A stretch of 64,000 nt of DNA, taken from positions 69,015,760-69,079,759 of the forward strand of contig CM057005.1 in NCBI GenBank assembly GCA_029891345.1. Reading direction: 5' to 3'. Below are positions 24,937-36,724 of this stretch, piece by piece. Under the pieces are notes generated by a model. It ran no database searches and was not told the DNA's origin. It saw only the letters and a list, made by a program, of their open reading frames with translations. Position 1 is the stretch's first letter. Every line of letters starts with the position of its first letter. The translations under genes were made by a program, and so were the position numbers. The DNA is from Dryococelus australis (Eukaryota; Arthropoda; Insecta; Phasmatodea; Phasmatidae).

Positions 24937-26068
24937 TCTTAGATTTTGTAGATGTGACCATTTTGCTAACAAAAAGTGTGAATTGGAACACAGCCTAAGT
25001 CTTTCTATAAGATGCCTCAAACTAACCCAATGTAGCAGGCAACTGCTTGGGAAATGATTCTAGGTCAGATTCCAATGCAAGGCATGAGGGAAAATTGATT
25101 GAATAAGTGCTGAAGGTTAAACACATATTAGACACATCTTCCAATACAGCTGTTCTTTCACTATCAACGATAAACAGGAGCAGGTTATTGAGAAGTGTTG
25201 TAACAAGCAGTATTGCAGATGAGATGTGTACATGTGAGCAGGCATGAACTATAGACATCATGAGAGCCAGTTGTAAAGACAAGTGGCTGCCCAAAAAATT
25301 TGTGGAGGAATTAATTTTTCCCATAGAACAAATGAAAAATATGGGGATCTGACAGCCAAAGAATCATCTCCTAAATGAATTGCCTATGTGCTCGGAGGGT
25401 ACATCTGCATAACGACAAGTGGAAAAAATATGATTAGTACTGAGACCTACTGTGAATTAATGATTAAAAATGCTTGTGTAGAATTGTCCCTCTGGGTATT
25501 TACTGTCTCTCTTTTATATAATGCCAATGTGGGTAACGGCTCAAGGGAATGACGTGGCCATGAAGGATTGAAAAGTCAAGCTTTGTTAGCAGTGGTGTGG
25601 TTTTTACTGCTTAACTGTTGATAAAGTCAGTGGTTATGTGCATCTGGCACTCCATGTTTCTGTTATCTACTGTGCACTGCAGAGAAGTTGAACCCTTACA
25701 CTGCTGGTTACTGATGTTAATTTGTGGTTTAGTACATGTAGTTATATTGTTTTATAGAAAAATTAACTACTTTAATAGTCACCTTCTATTAAGTTCAAAT
25801 TATTATTTTTTTCTAAATTAATTAGTGAACTGACCAAGACCTATACATTTTGAAATTGGTCAATCTTCCTTCATTACTCACACTGACTGTAAGTAGGAAT
25901 TATTTTAGTCATAACATACAGTGTCATTTTGCCTTTTCCCTGTAATTTGTGTCAAGTAAATTAAATGCAATTTTTTTTTTTGGAATGAATGTATTTTTCC
26001 TGAGCAAAGCTGTAGACTTTTCAAATTTGCCTGTTGAGTGAAGTGATTGGATTTTGGACCTTGTGTAG
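24937..26068. other. No supported gene; flank of the first detected ANKIB1 exon
   Basis: Short frames only, none with recognisable content. By analogy with other ANKIB1 genes an exon encoding the first ankyrin repeat should lie upstream of 26069. I did not find it here or further left, so it may be outside the window. Confidence 0.5.
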
Positions 26069-26273
26069 AACGTTCCTGAATGATTTGGGTGGTAATCCAA
26101 ACAAAAAGAATGGTTGTAATGAGACGTCACTACACTGTGCGTGTCAACTGACTCAGAAGTCTTTCTCGGCGGAGGAGCGACGTGCAGCATGTGTGACGCT
26201 TTTGCTTCAGTGGAGGGGTGTGCCATTGAACACTGGTGGCCGAGAGAAAATTGATCTCCAAGCACAGGATCAG
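26069..26273 (+). CDS. ANKIB1: ANKIB1-type E3 ligase, ankyrin exon (partial gene)
   Basis: An exon of 205 nt, entered one base before a codon boundary and left in phase 0 at the donor GTGTGC (26274). It encodes FLNDLGGNPNKKNGCNETSL, a helical continuation with ERRAACVTLLLQW, and a charged end at QAQDQ. In animal ANKIB1 proteins this is the stretch that ends one ankyrin repeat, carries the GNPNKRN...NETS block, and leads into the next repeat. The wider protein is a RING-between-RING ubiquitin ligase with N-terminal ankyrin repeats. The next exon (35823) continues with KGNTALHCAA, exactly the expected repeat start. The acceptor at TGTGTAG has a weak pyrimidine tract, so the left edge may shift slightly. 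Confidence 0.85.
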
Positions 26274-26299
26274 GTGTGCGACATGGCATTAATATTTAT

Positions 26300-26676
26300 A
26301 TAGGTTGTTCACGGTGAAGTAAGCACTTTTGAAATAACTGTTGAAAAAAGTTGCTGCCCATTGTACATGCTACAGTACACACTGGATTGTAAGCTTCCAG
26401 TTGTTAGCAAATTAAGGAAAATAGTTCAGGTCTTGACATATTGCAAATGTAATGTTTAAATTTATGGCAAATGAAGTTTATTTTTTCTTCTCTTTACATG
26501 TTATAATACAAAATGGTATATTAGAAACACATTTAAGTTCCCAACAGTTGCATGTTTTAATTTGACTGAAGCATAAATTAAGTCACTAAGTTTTACATAT
26601 TTTGGAGGGATACAAAATGAGGAGGAGTAGATCTTAAGCAGGGCTTTCAAAAGTGCTCAATTAACTGTGAAAAGTC
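26300..26676. mobile_element. MITE-like element related to that at 39717-39955
   Basis: The left end ATAGGTTGTTCACGGTGAAG, leading to AAGCACTTTT, matches the terminal repeat of the 39717 element. About 345 bp to the right an inverted, diverged copy reads TTCAAAAGTGCTCAATTAAC then TGTGAAAAGTC. It starts only 27 bp after an ANKIB1 exon. The right edge is approximate. Confidence 0.6.
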
Positions 26677-27382
26677 TTTATGTTGTGATATTTATATTAT
26701 GTAGACTAAAGGCAGAGAGATACGCAGTTACCTGCATGCATATACATGTGTTAGCACAGTTTATTTTAAAAGTTACATTTTTTGATCATTTTAAAGTTAA
26801 TCTAGAAGAAATCTGACATTTCCTTTCACTGTTAAAACTGTGTATAAATTAAGGAGTGGGCACCAAATACCAACATTACATTTCAGGGAAACGTTTTGAT
26901 TTGTAGTTACTAACGGGAATACATATGAAATGCATTTTTGAGATGTAAACATGTTAGTATGTTCCAATTTTTATTTCTTTGAGTCACTAAAATTCTTGAC
27001 CTCAAGCATTCAGTGTACAAAGTAAATTTGGTATCTAATACATTTACTCGGAAGACAGTTGATTTATAAGTTTAGGAATACAGCTAGCTGTGTAGTAAAT
27101 TCATATTTCATGCTGGCTTGGTCACTAAATCACTTACTAGGTCTGGATCCAGGGGGAAGCAATTAGGACGATCGCCTCCAGGTCCCAAACATTGTTCCAT
27201 TAAACACAATATCTAGTAGTTAGGCATACTTAAAGTTATAAAAATCTGTATTACAGCCGTACAAACAACTCACAGTCAACTCACGGTTCCCAGGGAAAGT
27301 GTTTTTGCTAGAGGGTCGTTATTTCAAGAGGGTTACTAGTCCAGGGTTCTTAGACTCAAGTATTGACAGCACTTTAAATCCT

Positions 27383-27383
<1 letters not shown>

Positions 27384-27435
<52 letters not shown>
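27384..27435. repeat. Poly-T run of about 52
   Basis: An uninterrupted T tract in an ANKIB1 intron. It could be the poly(A) tail of a minus-strand retroposon lying to its right (27436 onward), but I could not delimit such an element. Length in the assembly may be unreliable. Confidence 0.8.
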
Positions 27436-27436
<1 letters not shown>

Positions 27437-28458
27437 AGAGGTTTCCAGGTTTCATGGATGGAAGCAGTACATTCATACATAGCATCGTCTAGTATAATTA
27501 TTTAGCTGTCTTCATTCAATAAAAGTATAATAATACATACAATAAATTGTATTTACATAAGTGAGATCTTTGTAAGTCCACAATTAATTTACAGTGTGTT
27601 TCGCAATACACCAGTAAACTAAAAAGATAATAAAACTAAAATTATAAAGACAAAGTATGTACATGGAAATTGATGCCATCCATGGCTCATGTAACAGAAC
27701 AGCACTTGTCGACCCGCGCACCATCTCTGAACGAGGTAAGCAACATGGTAGAGTAGAGCGCTGGCCCTGCAGCGCACTGCCGAAGACCACCATCACCAAA
27801 TACATTACATAATTCAGTGAGCTATTGTTAATTGTACAAGGGGTATATTTTAAATTAAAGCCTTTCACACAGTGCTCTTGTGTTTAAAATTAGCCCCGCA
27901 TAAAGTAGCATCATGTAAATTAATGTAGAAAAATCCCACCTAACACAAAGTAGTAACACGTGTGCCAAGGGCGACACACGTGGACACTCAGAACTCAGCC
28001 ATCCCAGTCTATTTTGAGAAACAGACTTGAACATCGTGATCAGTGTATTAAAATTAGTCAAAGGACATAAATGAGCTAATTCAATATCACCAAAGTGCAA
28101 ATTACTTATATTGACATACTGACACTGTTAGTGTGATGCTGCACGCTTGAACCACACAGACAAAACTTACTTTCACATTTTATTTAAATTGTAATGTTAA
28201 TTCAATGCTGTCTGAATTAATACTGAATGTTTCTTATATAATTTGAAGTGTAATGATGTTCTCAGATTCTTTTCAAAACTCGCGTAATATTAATTGGCTA
28301 CGTTAATATTTTTTTTCTAAAAATTACTGTCCCATAGTTTTTACAGCCTTTTCTAATTTTGTGTGCAAGTGTTAGGATTAAAGGGAAATTCAATATGTGT
28401 CTTACCCAGTTCTATGTTTCACATAATTCATTTTCATTTTTCCCGCAAGTGATTTTTG
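27436..28458. other. ANKIB1 intron sequence, no supported feature
   Basis: No gene. The segment 27655-27790 is less AT-rich and has a vaguely tRNA-like block GGTAGAGTAGAGCGCTGG, but no convincing B-box, so I do not call a SINE. Confidence 0.4.
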
Positions 28459-28567
28459 TACTGGTTCGGCATCGGTTACAAGGCATCACTGACGCTACAC
28501 CACCATCTTTTGTCTTGGTTCAACGGGCATCAGGGTAGGTCGCTACGACGCAACTTGGAGGTGAAGC
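28459..28567 (+). repeat. Direct-repeat copy 1 (possible LTR fragment)
   Basis: This stretch recurs about 2.9 kb downstream at 31349-31456 in the same orientation, with shared blocks CACCATCTTT, GGGCATCAGGGTAGGT and GGAGGTGAAGC. Identity is roughly 80-85 percent by eye. The second copy lies just upstream of a Gypsy-like gag, so the pair may be fragments of its LTR or leader. Confidence 0.65.
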
Positions 28568-28960
28568 AACTTTGTACTTACCATGTAACTGCAATAACTT
28601 AATTATCTAGAATGCTTTCAATTTCTTTTGTGCACCTCTTGAGCAAACCACACTCCGGAGCAGACTCGCTGCCCCTCCGGTTTGAGCTACCATTAATTAT
28701 TTTTCATGCTTATGGCACTTTGCAGCTTCAGCCCATGTGAGGCTTTACTCCGCATGCCCGCTCAATGGTTGTATAATCGTGTACCATCGCACTTGATTCT
28801 TGAATAATCAGAACTTTCTTTGAACTAAATTATGTGTGTCTACATTATTCTCACTTGCGAGGTCTTTTTGAATTTAATGCGAGTATTATTTTATTAATTA
28901 TCAGCCACGTGTTGCAGTCCACGTGCTTACAGTGTGCTCATGTATATCTACGATGTCAAG

Positions 28961-29085
28961 TGTACTTGTGCATTGGTAAGGTGTGCTGGGGAGCCAAAAT
29001 ATCCCAGTGTGTGTGCAATCTACGTAATACCAACGTATTCAGTGTGTACTTGTGACGGTGTGCTGGGGAGCCAAAATATCCCAGT
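28961..29085. repeat. Tandem duplication of a 29-bp word
   Basis: A 29-bp word opening GGTGTGCTGGGGAGCCAAAA and closing TATCCCAGT occurs exactly at 28980-29008 and again at 29057-29085. Each copy is preceded by TGTACTTGTG. The spacing of 77 bp points to a local tandem duplication. Confidence 0.85.
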
Positions 29086-29335
29086 TCAAGAGTAACTTAT
29101 ATGCATTGGTTCATTTTATTTGCTACCAACTACTACCACAAGTAGACGCTAGGGAGCACAGGGTCATTATCCCAGGCTTTTCAACCATGGCCCAAAAAAG
29201 GAGTATCGTACTCTTTCTGACTTACGTTGTGCGTTATAAAACCTTACATACGTATACTTGTTTAACAATCATTTTACATAGATTGGTGGTGATTTTTAGA
29301 CAAACACTTAAAATACTGCCACAGTGGACCAATTA

Positions 29336-29790
29336 ATTTTAACTTAACAAACAAACGTGTTAACGTACTAAAACTTTAACATTAAACATATTAAAATCAA
29401 GTTAAATTAAATAATTACATTAACATTTAAAATGTTTCTTTAACAACATAAAAACCGTCAAATCAGGCAAAAATATTTTAAAACACATTAAATCATTAAT
29501 ATTAAAAAATACATTAACAAAATCACATAACACATTAAAATCATTAAATCACTTTAAAAGGTTAAATTATTAACCAGTTACATATTCAATTCATTTAGGT
29601 ATAAAAATCATCACAAAACCATACACATTAAAATCATTTAACCATAAAATCATTTTAACATTTATCACAAAACAAAACAAATCAGAATAATTATGTTCTT
29701 TATCCGAATAAAACCAAAGTTAAATTTATTAATAAAAAATAACACTTAAATACACTAACATATTAAAATAACCCGAGAGTGGAATTCTAG
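29336..29790. repeat. ACATTAAA-rich low-complexity tract
   Basis: About 450 bp of A/T-rich sequence in which ACATTAAA, AACATTTAA and ATTAAAAT recur. In minus orientation it directly follows the stop of the R2-like element, so it is probably that element's 3' untranslated region or tail. Confidence 0.6.
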
Positions 29791-29792
29791 AC

Positions 29793-31040
29793 CTATCCTA
29801 CATAAACTTCTTCATTCCTATTAACAATACTTAAATCCATAAATTTGGCATACGACTCTAAAGAACTTCTTAACACACTTAAACACAGACTTTTATACAA
29901 TCCATAAGGACCAATACCCAATTTTTTCAAACATTTTTTAGTTTTTTTTAGAATGATTCCCCTCACCCCCAAAATGACTGGCACCTTTCTATAAATTTTA
30001 TCATCATACATTCCACCTATTTTATTGTCTAATATCTTATATTTTTCCTCTTTTTCCTGAGCAGCTTTAATTAAACTATCCTCTCTTTCATATCGAATTG
30101 TCACTTCACCAGTTAAAACCTCTCTCTCTGTGTCCAGAAATAAGTCTGGTTTGTATCTTTGGCCAGCCACTTAGAGGGTGGGTTCCTCAACCACTGTCAC
30201 ATTTTCATAACACTCCATCCACTTCCGGACTATCATTCTACATACCTCATTATGTCTTTGGATTCGGGCCTCCTTAGTTTTAGGACAAGCACATAAAATG
30301 TGACCAGTAGTTGCTGAGGTTTGTTGGCATTGCCTACATGTTACCTCGCCACCCTTATACCGGAAGAATGTCACCCTGTTATTCATTTGGCCTGTTCTCA
30401 TTTTAATGGCCTCGGGGAACCATGATGCCCTTAGTGTGTCCGTTTCATATACCCACACATTTGATTCGGGGTTATCTTCTAAAAACCTACACACCTCACC
30501 TTGCGCTGGTCATCCCACTGTTGCCTTGTTCTCTTTTTAAGTTTTCTTTTTTTAAATTTTCGATTGTCTTTTTGATATTCCCAAAATGTAATTTGGACTT
30601 CGACTCTTTCCTGGAGGCGTAACATTTTTAACTCTCTATCAATTACTTTACCCATATCCACTTCTTTACACACCCATTACAACACTTTATCCTCAGAGCT
30701 CTTCATTTTAGCAAACTGTCAAATTCTAGACAGTCCCACAATCTCCTTAAGTCTCATTAATCTTAATCCTCCATCTTTCTTGCCAGTATACAAAAATCCA
30801 TCTGAAGTTTGTGTAGGTATCTTCAATACCTTCTTAACCCCTCGCTTAATAACACCATCCACATCCTCCAGGAAAGACGAAGACACTACCTGTACCATTA
30901 AAGAATAGATAAATCTTGGAATCCAATTGTCTCAATCCACTCAAGAGTCTCATGTTAACCAGTGCGGATTCCCGTCGGAGGTTAGTTGGTGCCCATACAA
31001 TATTAACATTCCTACTCGAGGCCCTGTGACAAACCTGTAT
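29793..31040 (-). pseudogene. 5'-truncated R2-like non-LTR retrotransposon (RLE type)
   Basis: Read on the minus strand from about 31040, the sequence first shows the end of the reverse transcriptase region (TNLRRESALVNMRLLSGL). After a frame break comes the block DGVIKRGVKKVLKIPTQTSD with KDGGLRLMRLREIVGLSRI. The CCHC finger follows (C-R-Q-C ... GHILCAC ... IQRHNEVC), then the endonuclease entry GQRYKPDLFLD. This order (RT end, CCHC, R-x-x-R-H-N, KPDL) is characteristic of R2-like elements with a restriction-like endonuclease. Stops (at 30171, near 30480 and elsewhere) and frameshifts make it dead. The 5' part, including the polymerase core, is missing, as is usual for target-primed insertions. 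Confidence 0.8.
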
Positions 31041-31251
31041 ACCACTGAATTGGCACGTCTGTACTTGGGCACTCCTCTGTGTGGCTAAACGCCGTTGCCA
31101 AGTGGGTGACCAATCATGGACCTGCCTTCGCAAATGTGGAAAGCAAGGAGGCAGCCATCACTGGAATTCTGGGAACGATAACGGTATATGTTTTCCCTCC
31201 ATCCACTGTTCCACGGAGCATCCTCGGTCATCCGTGCCCTGTACAAAGAGA

Positions 31252-31264
31252 GGGGGGGGGGGGG
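31252..31264. repeat. G13 run
   Basis: Thirteen consecutive G after GAGA. Similar runs occur at 40136-40154, 41696-41714 and 43320-43335. Confidence 0.9.
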
Positions 31265-31348
31265 CAGAGTACGTGTTTGCCTGACCCCCACAGCAACCAC
31301 AACCAACTTCACCGTAAACATTGTCTATGTACTTGGGACAAAGACGCA

Positions 31349-31456
31349 AACTGGTTGGGTGTTGGTTTCAAGGCGTCACCGACACACACCACCATCTTTA
31401 GTCTTAGTTCAATGGGCATCAGGGTAGGTTGCTACAACGCAACTCGGAGGTGAAGC
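31349..31456 (+). repeat. Direct-repeat copy 2, upstream of Gypsy-like gag
   Basis: Partner of 28459-28567 (see there). It lies about 300 bp before the first gag frame, where the end of an LTR or a leader would be expected. Confidence 0.65.
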
Positions 31457-31757
31457 CCCCGTGAAGATCTCCACACAACCGTGCAACCACGACAGTCAAC
31501 CACGTACGTGCACTTGTTTTGCGATGGAGTGTTGGTGGACAGTGACGCGCAGAAACCTCCAAAAAGTGAAAGACAGCTATCCATTTCCCAAGTACGAACC
31601 ACTAGAGAACATTTGCAAATGCCTACCCAAACACGTTCCTACGGCATTCCCGTACAGCCAACCAGTTGGATACTCATGTACCGAACACGGAATTTGACCA
31701 TGACGTGAGGGACCAGAGCGAGATCTGACGTCCTGTACACCTTGCTAGAACCAACAG

Positions 31758-33110
31758 TTGGAGAGGACACTTAATATGGCAGAAAGGATAAGTGCGCGTT
31801 TGGGACAGTTTGTGTGTTACCAGTGTTGTATAGCCCAAGGAAGTCCACGCAGCAACCACTCAACACCAGTGGATAACAGCATTGCATGGGACTACGCAAC
31901 TCAAGGTACGTGTGAACTGACCGACAGAGCCATGAACAACTACCATAACGAATGCCACCAGTGTCATGTGCCACAGGTAAATACTACGTGTGAGTGGGGG
32001 AGAATTCCAAAACAGCCCTCTCAGTGTCGGACATGTACAAGGCCGCAAAATGGGCTGACTGATGTAGTTGAACAACCACTAGTACAAACAACAGTGATTG
32101 AACCAATCAGGCGAATGCAACTCATAACCTTACCACCACCTACTCCTAACGTGTTACGCCCACCGATCCAACAACCTGCCACAACATCCTCACCACTTGA
32201 ACCGTACCCTTCTCAACATTCCTTTGTCATCCCGTTCAAAACACAGGCAAAATTCCAATTTTTTCCGAACTTTGCAGGACAAGGCACAGAGGACCCGAGG
32301 GCATTCATAGACGAGAGCCACAGAGATTTCAGCGGTACGGTGTGTCCATTGAAGAATGACCAAGCGTGGTAGGAGGACAACTGACAGGTGATGCAAGCGT
32401 TTAGTGGTGAGCCATTGAGGAATATCAGATGACCTGGGAACAGTTTGTTACAAAATTCTCCTCACGGTACACCAGTACACTAGGAACCATACAAACGCAG
32501 GTCAGTATCTTCACTGAAAAGCAACGTCCGCATGAAGACATGGAAATGTTTGTGAGGCATAAAGTGAACCTAGTGACATGTTTTTACCAGCATGTTGCCA
32601 CTGTGGACGTCTTGGAAGCAGTGATACAAACAGTACTACCGGAATGCAGAACAGTTCTACAACCAGCCATACACCATGGATTTGAGAACTTTATCAGAAC
32701 AGCTGCCAGAATCACACGTGACAACGCAGAGCTATGTCAACGAGGGATACCGCCATGTGGTCCGCTAAGTGTAAACACTGCCATGCCCACCGGCCGTCAA
32801 AACAATAACATCAGGGCGCCTGGAGTCCGGCCACCCCCTGATCAAACAAGCGGAGCAATAGGGTATACATTAGCGACACTGCCAGGGGTAAGCAGACAAG
32901 GGCGCAGAGATAACACGAGGCAGTCATTTGAAAGTGACATATCGGAATGGGCACCGCCCACTCCGTGCAGGTACTGCCCTGGCGAACAAATGCACTGGAA
33001 TTAAGATTATTCGACCCTCCAACAACCGCCAACTGCCAAACCGCAAATACATCAAAACATCTAAGCAGCAGCCCGAGTTTGGCCAAGGTAATGCAAATTG
33101 TATTGCAATG
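31758..33110 (+). pseudogene. Gypsy-like gag, frame-broken
   Basis: The upstream frame (31758-32372) has several C-x2-C pairs (YQCC, HQCH, CRTC), a proline-rich stretch and then FKTQAKFQFFPNFAGQGTED with PRAFIDE, which opens a retrotransposon gag capsid domain. After a stop and frame change, the second frame (32429-33004) continues MTWEQFVTKFSSRY, KQRPHEDMEMFVRHKVNLV and the helical tail of the same domain. It ends in CRYCPGEQMHWN, the start of a CCHC finger. No protease or pol follows, so this is a truncated or non-autonomous copy. The LTRs were not delimited. Confidence 0.75.
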
Positions 33111-34224
33111 GCTAATATTCGGAGGAGCCCTTCACTAGGAACTCACCACACGTAAAGGGGCTTGACTGTCCACATGCAATCCCAGCTCTATAGTTTCGTC
33201 TTGGCTAGAGACTAGCCGGTTTGGAGCTATAATGCAGGTCACACCGGTCCATTGTCCTCTTAGGAGCACACAGTAGGGCCGCTGTCATACCTGGTTTTGT
33301 CTTGCGTAGTTTGTTAACAGTTCACTTAATTCAGCCTTATGCCACGAACTCATATGTGGGCAAAAGTTAATGCTCATGCAATCATGAAGGCATTTAGAGC
33401 AAAAGATAAATAATTTTATTCCTGAGACACAGGAAGGTGATTTTCTCTTTACATCGCCTACTATAAAAGTAGGCAGAATCTCTCTAGAACATTTATTAAT
33501 AGTTTTTGTTAATACCGAAGTACTGGAGTATCACCCCCTTCCCCTCCACTTCTCTTCACATACCACAAGAGCATGCAAGCAGCCAGTACCCTCTTCCACT
33601 GCGACCAGAATCGACTGCTGTTCTACAGCCAGCCGTCCCAATGAGACAGGAGGAGAAGGAAGGGGCCGCTGCTTCGTGAACAGCAGGTAAAGTGTTGATC
33701 CGTTACAGTGTGTATGACCCCCGACTTTGTGCCTACACGTAAGCCCACATGTCCCACTTTGTACACTGGGTACTGCCGCCACGAGAGCAGTGCCTTGTTG
33801 GTATGGTCCCCGTGATGCTGGCTATCGCATACTCTTTGGAGGCCACCTCCATCACCCTTACACGTAGTGTGTCGAGCAGAATTTTAAAAGTAAAATTAAA
33901 TCTAGGGGTTACAATCCCCAAGTCGTCCCGCAAACTAGGATGCTCACCACCCACACAGTCTTTAATGAGAAAACCAACATGAAGGGGAATCCTCCCCCTC
34001 CCCTGTATAAAGTAGCCAGGGACCAAATGAGCGCCCTGTGGTGATATTAAGGTTGTTATTTTGGATTTTGCTCATACTATGCGACATCCCTACCTAATCG
34101 GGCAGTGAGGCTAAAGCCCTCATCTGCTGCTCTTACTGAGTTGGTCTTGCGACTAACCCTTTAGGTGTATTTGGTTTAAAGTCATTTTCACTTGGTGGCT
34201 TAAAATGCTTCAGCACGTACAGGA
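33111..34224. other. Unclassified, less AT-rich intronic sequence with TATA box
   Basis: No gene. A TATA-type box CTATAAAAG lies at 33462-33470, with CT-rich sequence downstream (33530-33680), which resembles the start site of a retroelement. It may be the far LTR of the Gypsy-like gag copy, but I see no repeat partner. Confidence 0.35.
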
Positions 34225-34690
34225 CGTACTGTGCACAGTGTGAAGAGCAGTTTGTTCATCTGTACAATGAAGCTTATTGGATTGTTGAGGAACTAGGAAC
34301 TGAGTTTACAATACCTTGCATTGTGAAGGCAAACTCTCGGAGACAATCATCCTTCAAAAGACTCTTTTGAGTATTACTGAAGGACTGTTTTTGTTCCCAT
34401 TCTAGAAACTGTTGTGCAAGATTTAAAACATAGATTCCCCGAAGAAACTTATCTGCTTCACAACCTATCGCCATCGTTGCCAACTTCCACATGCAGTGAA
34501 TTTGATATAAAGAAAATTGCTTCAAGATACAGCTTACTCCTTGGAATAATTAGGCAGAATTCCAGGGAAAGGCAACGTAGTGCTGAGCTTTGATCATGGA
34601 AGGCAAAGTGAAACCATGAAAAAAAGTTTTGCTGTGCCATACCATCGACTACTCTCACACCACAAGCGAAGAACGACTGATTGTACTTAT
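34225..34690 (+). pseudogene. hAT-family transposase remnant
   Basis: Fragments in two frames read LYNEAYWIVEELGTEFTIPC with SRRQSSFKR, and then ETVVQDLKHRFPEETYLLHN followed by LSP. This spacing, a basic R-x-x block then FL-x-x-V-x-x-L-x-x-RF, is the region before the C-terminal dimerisation part in hAT transposases and their domesticated zinc-finger relatives. Stops lie between the pieces (for example near 34370). No termini were found, so it is a decayed internal fragment. Confidence 0.6.
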
Positions 34691-35822
34691 ATTATTGCCT
34701 ATTCATTATTACTTAATGATAGACACAAAATGTGTTGTTAATTGCTTTGCAAAAAAGGGAGAATCCACAGAATAGAATTCATTTACTAAGAAAAATAAAT
34801 GGTTTTCTTCAATGTGATATCTTGTGATGAACTGCTATCTTCACTACATATTCTTGTTTTTATCTCTTTTCTCAGTTTTCATTCCATGATATTTAATGTT
34901 ACTCTGGTGTGAAAATTTTTAAGTTTTAATAAAACAGTTTAATAACATTTTCAAAGAGACAGTATTATATTAAATTGTGAAAATAAAACATTTTTAAAAC
35001 TGACTTATTAAAGAATTTCAAGTGCTTTAATTTCCAATTTTTTTTCTTCAGGGTGTTACTCCATACTCCTTCACTTCAATAGCTAAATGTTTCTTCGTAC
35101 CCTTATTATTGTCTCCCCTAGACTTTGATTCTGGATTCATACCTGTCAGTTACCTGTAAGCTGTCTAGTAAAGATCAGTAAAGCAATCTTTTATGATATA
35201 AACACAGACTGTCATTCAAGCACAAAAGATACATTGCTGCCTCTGCCAGTCTGTCAATTAAGTCACTTAGACTGTATTTCTAATACAGTTTTATAGTTAA
35301 AACTTCTATAAAATGGTTTCAGATTATTTTATAGTGATAGTAATTATCAAAATACACTTTCAGACATTGTCATTTTATTTTTAGTAGTATGTTTGTTATT
35401 ATCACTACACTGTTTACACTTACGTGCAGAGACCTAGAAATTTTGCAAGTTGAAGTAGTGCTAGGATAGACTTTAAACACTTGTACATACTTCCACATTA
35501 CTTTTGTTATTGGCCCATTCATTTTCTGATACACTCTGCAGGACTGTGAACCAGTAATCAGTAATACAGTCATGGAAAAAAATTAAACGAATCACATACA
35601 ACCTGGCACTCAGAATAAGGTGCGCATCATGTAGGCACCAGCCAGTGAACTAGTGACCATGCCTGAGGTACTTGTAGAAATGTCAAGTTTAGCCTAGTGG
35701 TCAATTGACCTCCCAAAATTTCTTGGTCTCTGAATGTGAGGTTTCTGTTTGGTGTCTCATACCTTCAAGACTTGTCGGTATGTATTTGGATTGTAATGTT
35801 GTCTGTGTACACTTGTTTCCAG
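34691..35822. other. ANKIB1 intron sequence, no supported feature
   Basis: AT-rich, no gene or clear repeat seen. Confidence 0.5.
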
Positions 35823-36002
35823 AAGGGCAATACAGCTCTTCACTGTGCAGCCATGTCTGGTATGGAGCGATGTGTCGAACTTCTCCTTGCCCATGGTGCT
35901 CCACTATTTTTAGAGAACCATGATAGGTTTACCCCATGTGATGTAGCTATGAAGAATAACCATCATGATATTGCCCAGCTGCTAGAGTCAAAGATGGTTT
36001 TT
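35823..36002 (+). CDS. ANKIB1: ANKIB1-type E3 ligase, ankyrin repeat exon
   Basis: A 180-nt exon in phase 0 at both ends: acceptor TTTCCAG, donor GTAAGT. It encodes 60 residues. It opens with KGNTALHCAAMSGMERCVEL and continues LLAHGAPL, a full ankyrin repeat with the TALH and second-helix pattern. FLENHDRFTPCDVAMKNNHH, a second repeat, follows and closes with QLLESKMVF. The ending ESxMVF is a hallmark of the junction between the ankyrin region and the linker of ANKIB1 proteins. Ankyrin repeats serve in partner binding. The exon is intact and coding-like, in contrast to all surrounding transposon sequence. Confidence 0.9.
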
Positions 36003-36362
36003 GTAAGTATTACACTTTTGGAATTGTTCATGTTCCACCTGAAAAAGTAAGTTTTATTTAACATACTATGGAAAAATCCATTCTCTTACAGGAACTTATA
36101 ACCAGCTGTTTCAAAACATATACATACTGTATTAGTTGTCTTTCTGCAGAAATTTTGTTAATGAAATACATTTGCAGTTGTTACAGGGCCACAGTTTGCA
36201 GGACTGGTAACGATGGTCCTACTGTCAGTCTTCATGCATAAATCACATCATGTATGTCTGGTGTGGTGAATTACACCTTCATAATGTCTGGTGTTTGTAA
36301 TTATTGTACTTGTACTGCTGGTTGTGGCTGGGCAGTATTTGATGCAGCCAATTGCTACTTGT

Positions 36363-36724
36363 CTGTATGACTGGTTTCTGCTGTATGACTGGTTGCTGCT
36401 GTATGACTGGTTGCTGCTGTATGACTGGTTGCTGCTGTATGACTGGTTGCTGCTGTATGACTGGTTGCTGCTGTATGACTGGTTGCTGCTGTATGACTGG
36501 TTGCTGCTGTATGACTGGTTGCTGCTGTATGACTGGTTGCTGCTGTATGACTGGTTGCTGCTGTATGACTGGTTGATGCTGTATGACTGGTTGATGCTGT
36601 ATGATTGGTTGATGCTGTATGATTGGTTGATGCTGTATGATTGGTTGATGCTGTATGATTGGTTGATGCTGTATGATTGGTTGATGCTGTAAGACTGGAT
36701 GCTGCTGTATGACTGGTTGCTGCT
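36363..36724 (+). repeat. 18-bp minisatellite, 20 units
   Basis: Unit CTGTATGACTGGTTGCTG repeated 20 times without a length change. Variants are ordered: unit 1 has TTTCTG, units 2-11 are the consensus, then GATG replaces GCTG from about unit 12. Units 14-18 additionally carry GATTGG, unit 19 has AAGACTGGAT, and unit 20 returns to consensus. Because 18 is divisible by three, one plus-strand frame (YDWLLL repeats) and one minus-strand frame stay open. Neither shows coding evidence. It is in an ANKIB1 intron. Confidence 0.95.

Noticed and set aside
1..26068. First ANKIB1 exons (N-terminus and first ankyrin repeat)
   Set aside because: I looked for an NTPLHYAA-like segment on the plus strand and did not find one; a systematic profile search could still find a short exon.
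27299..27505. ORF with a polyphenylalanine stretch
   Set aside because: It is the translation of the T52 run.
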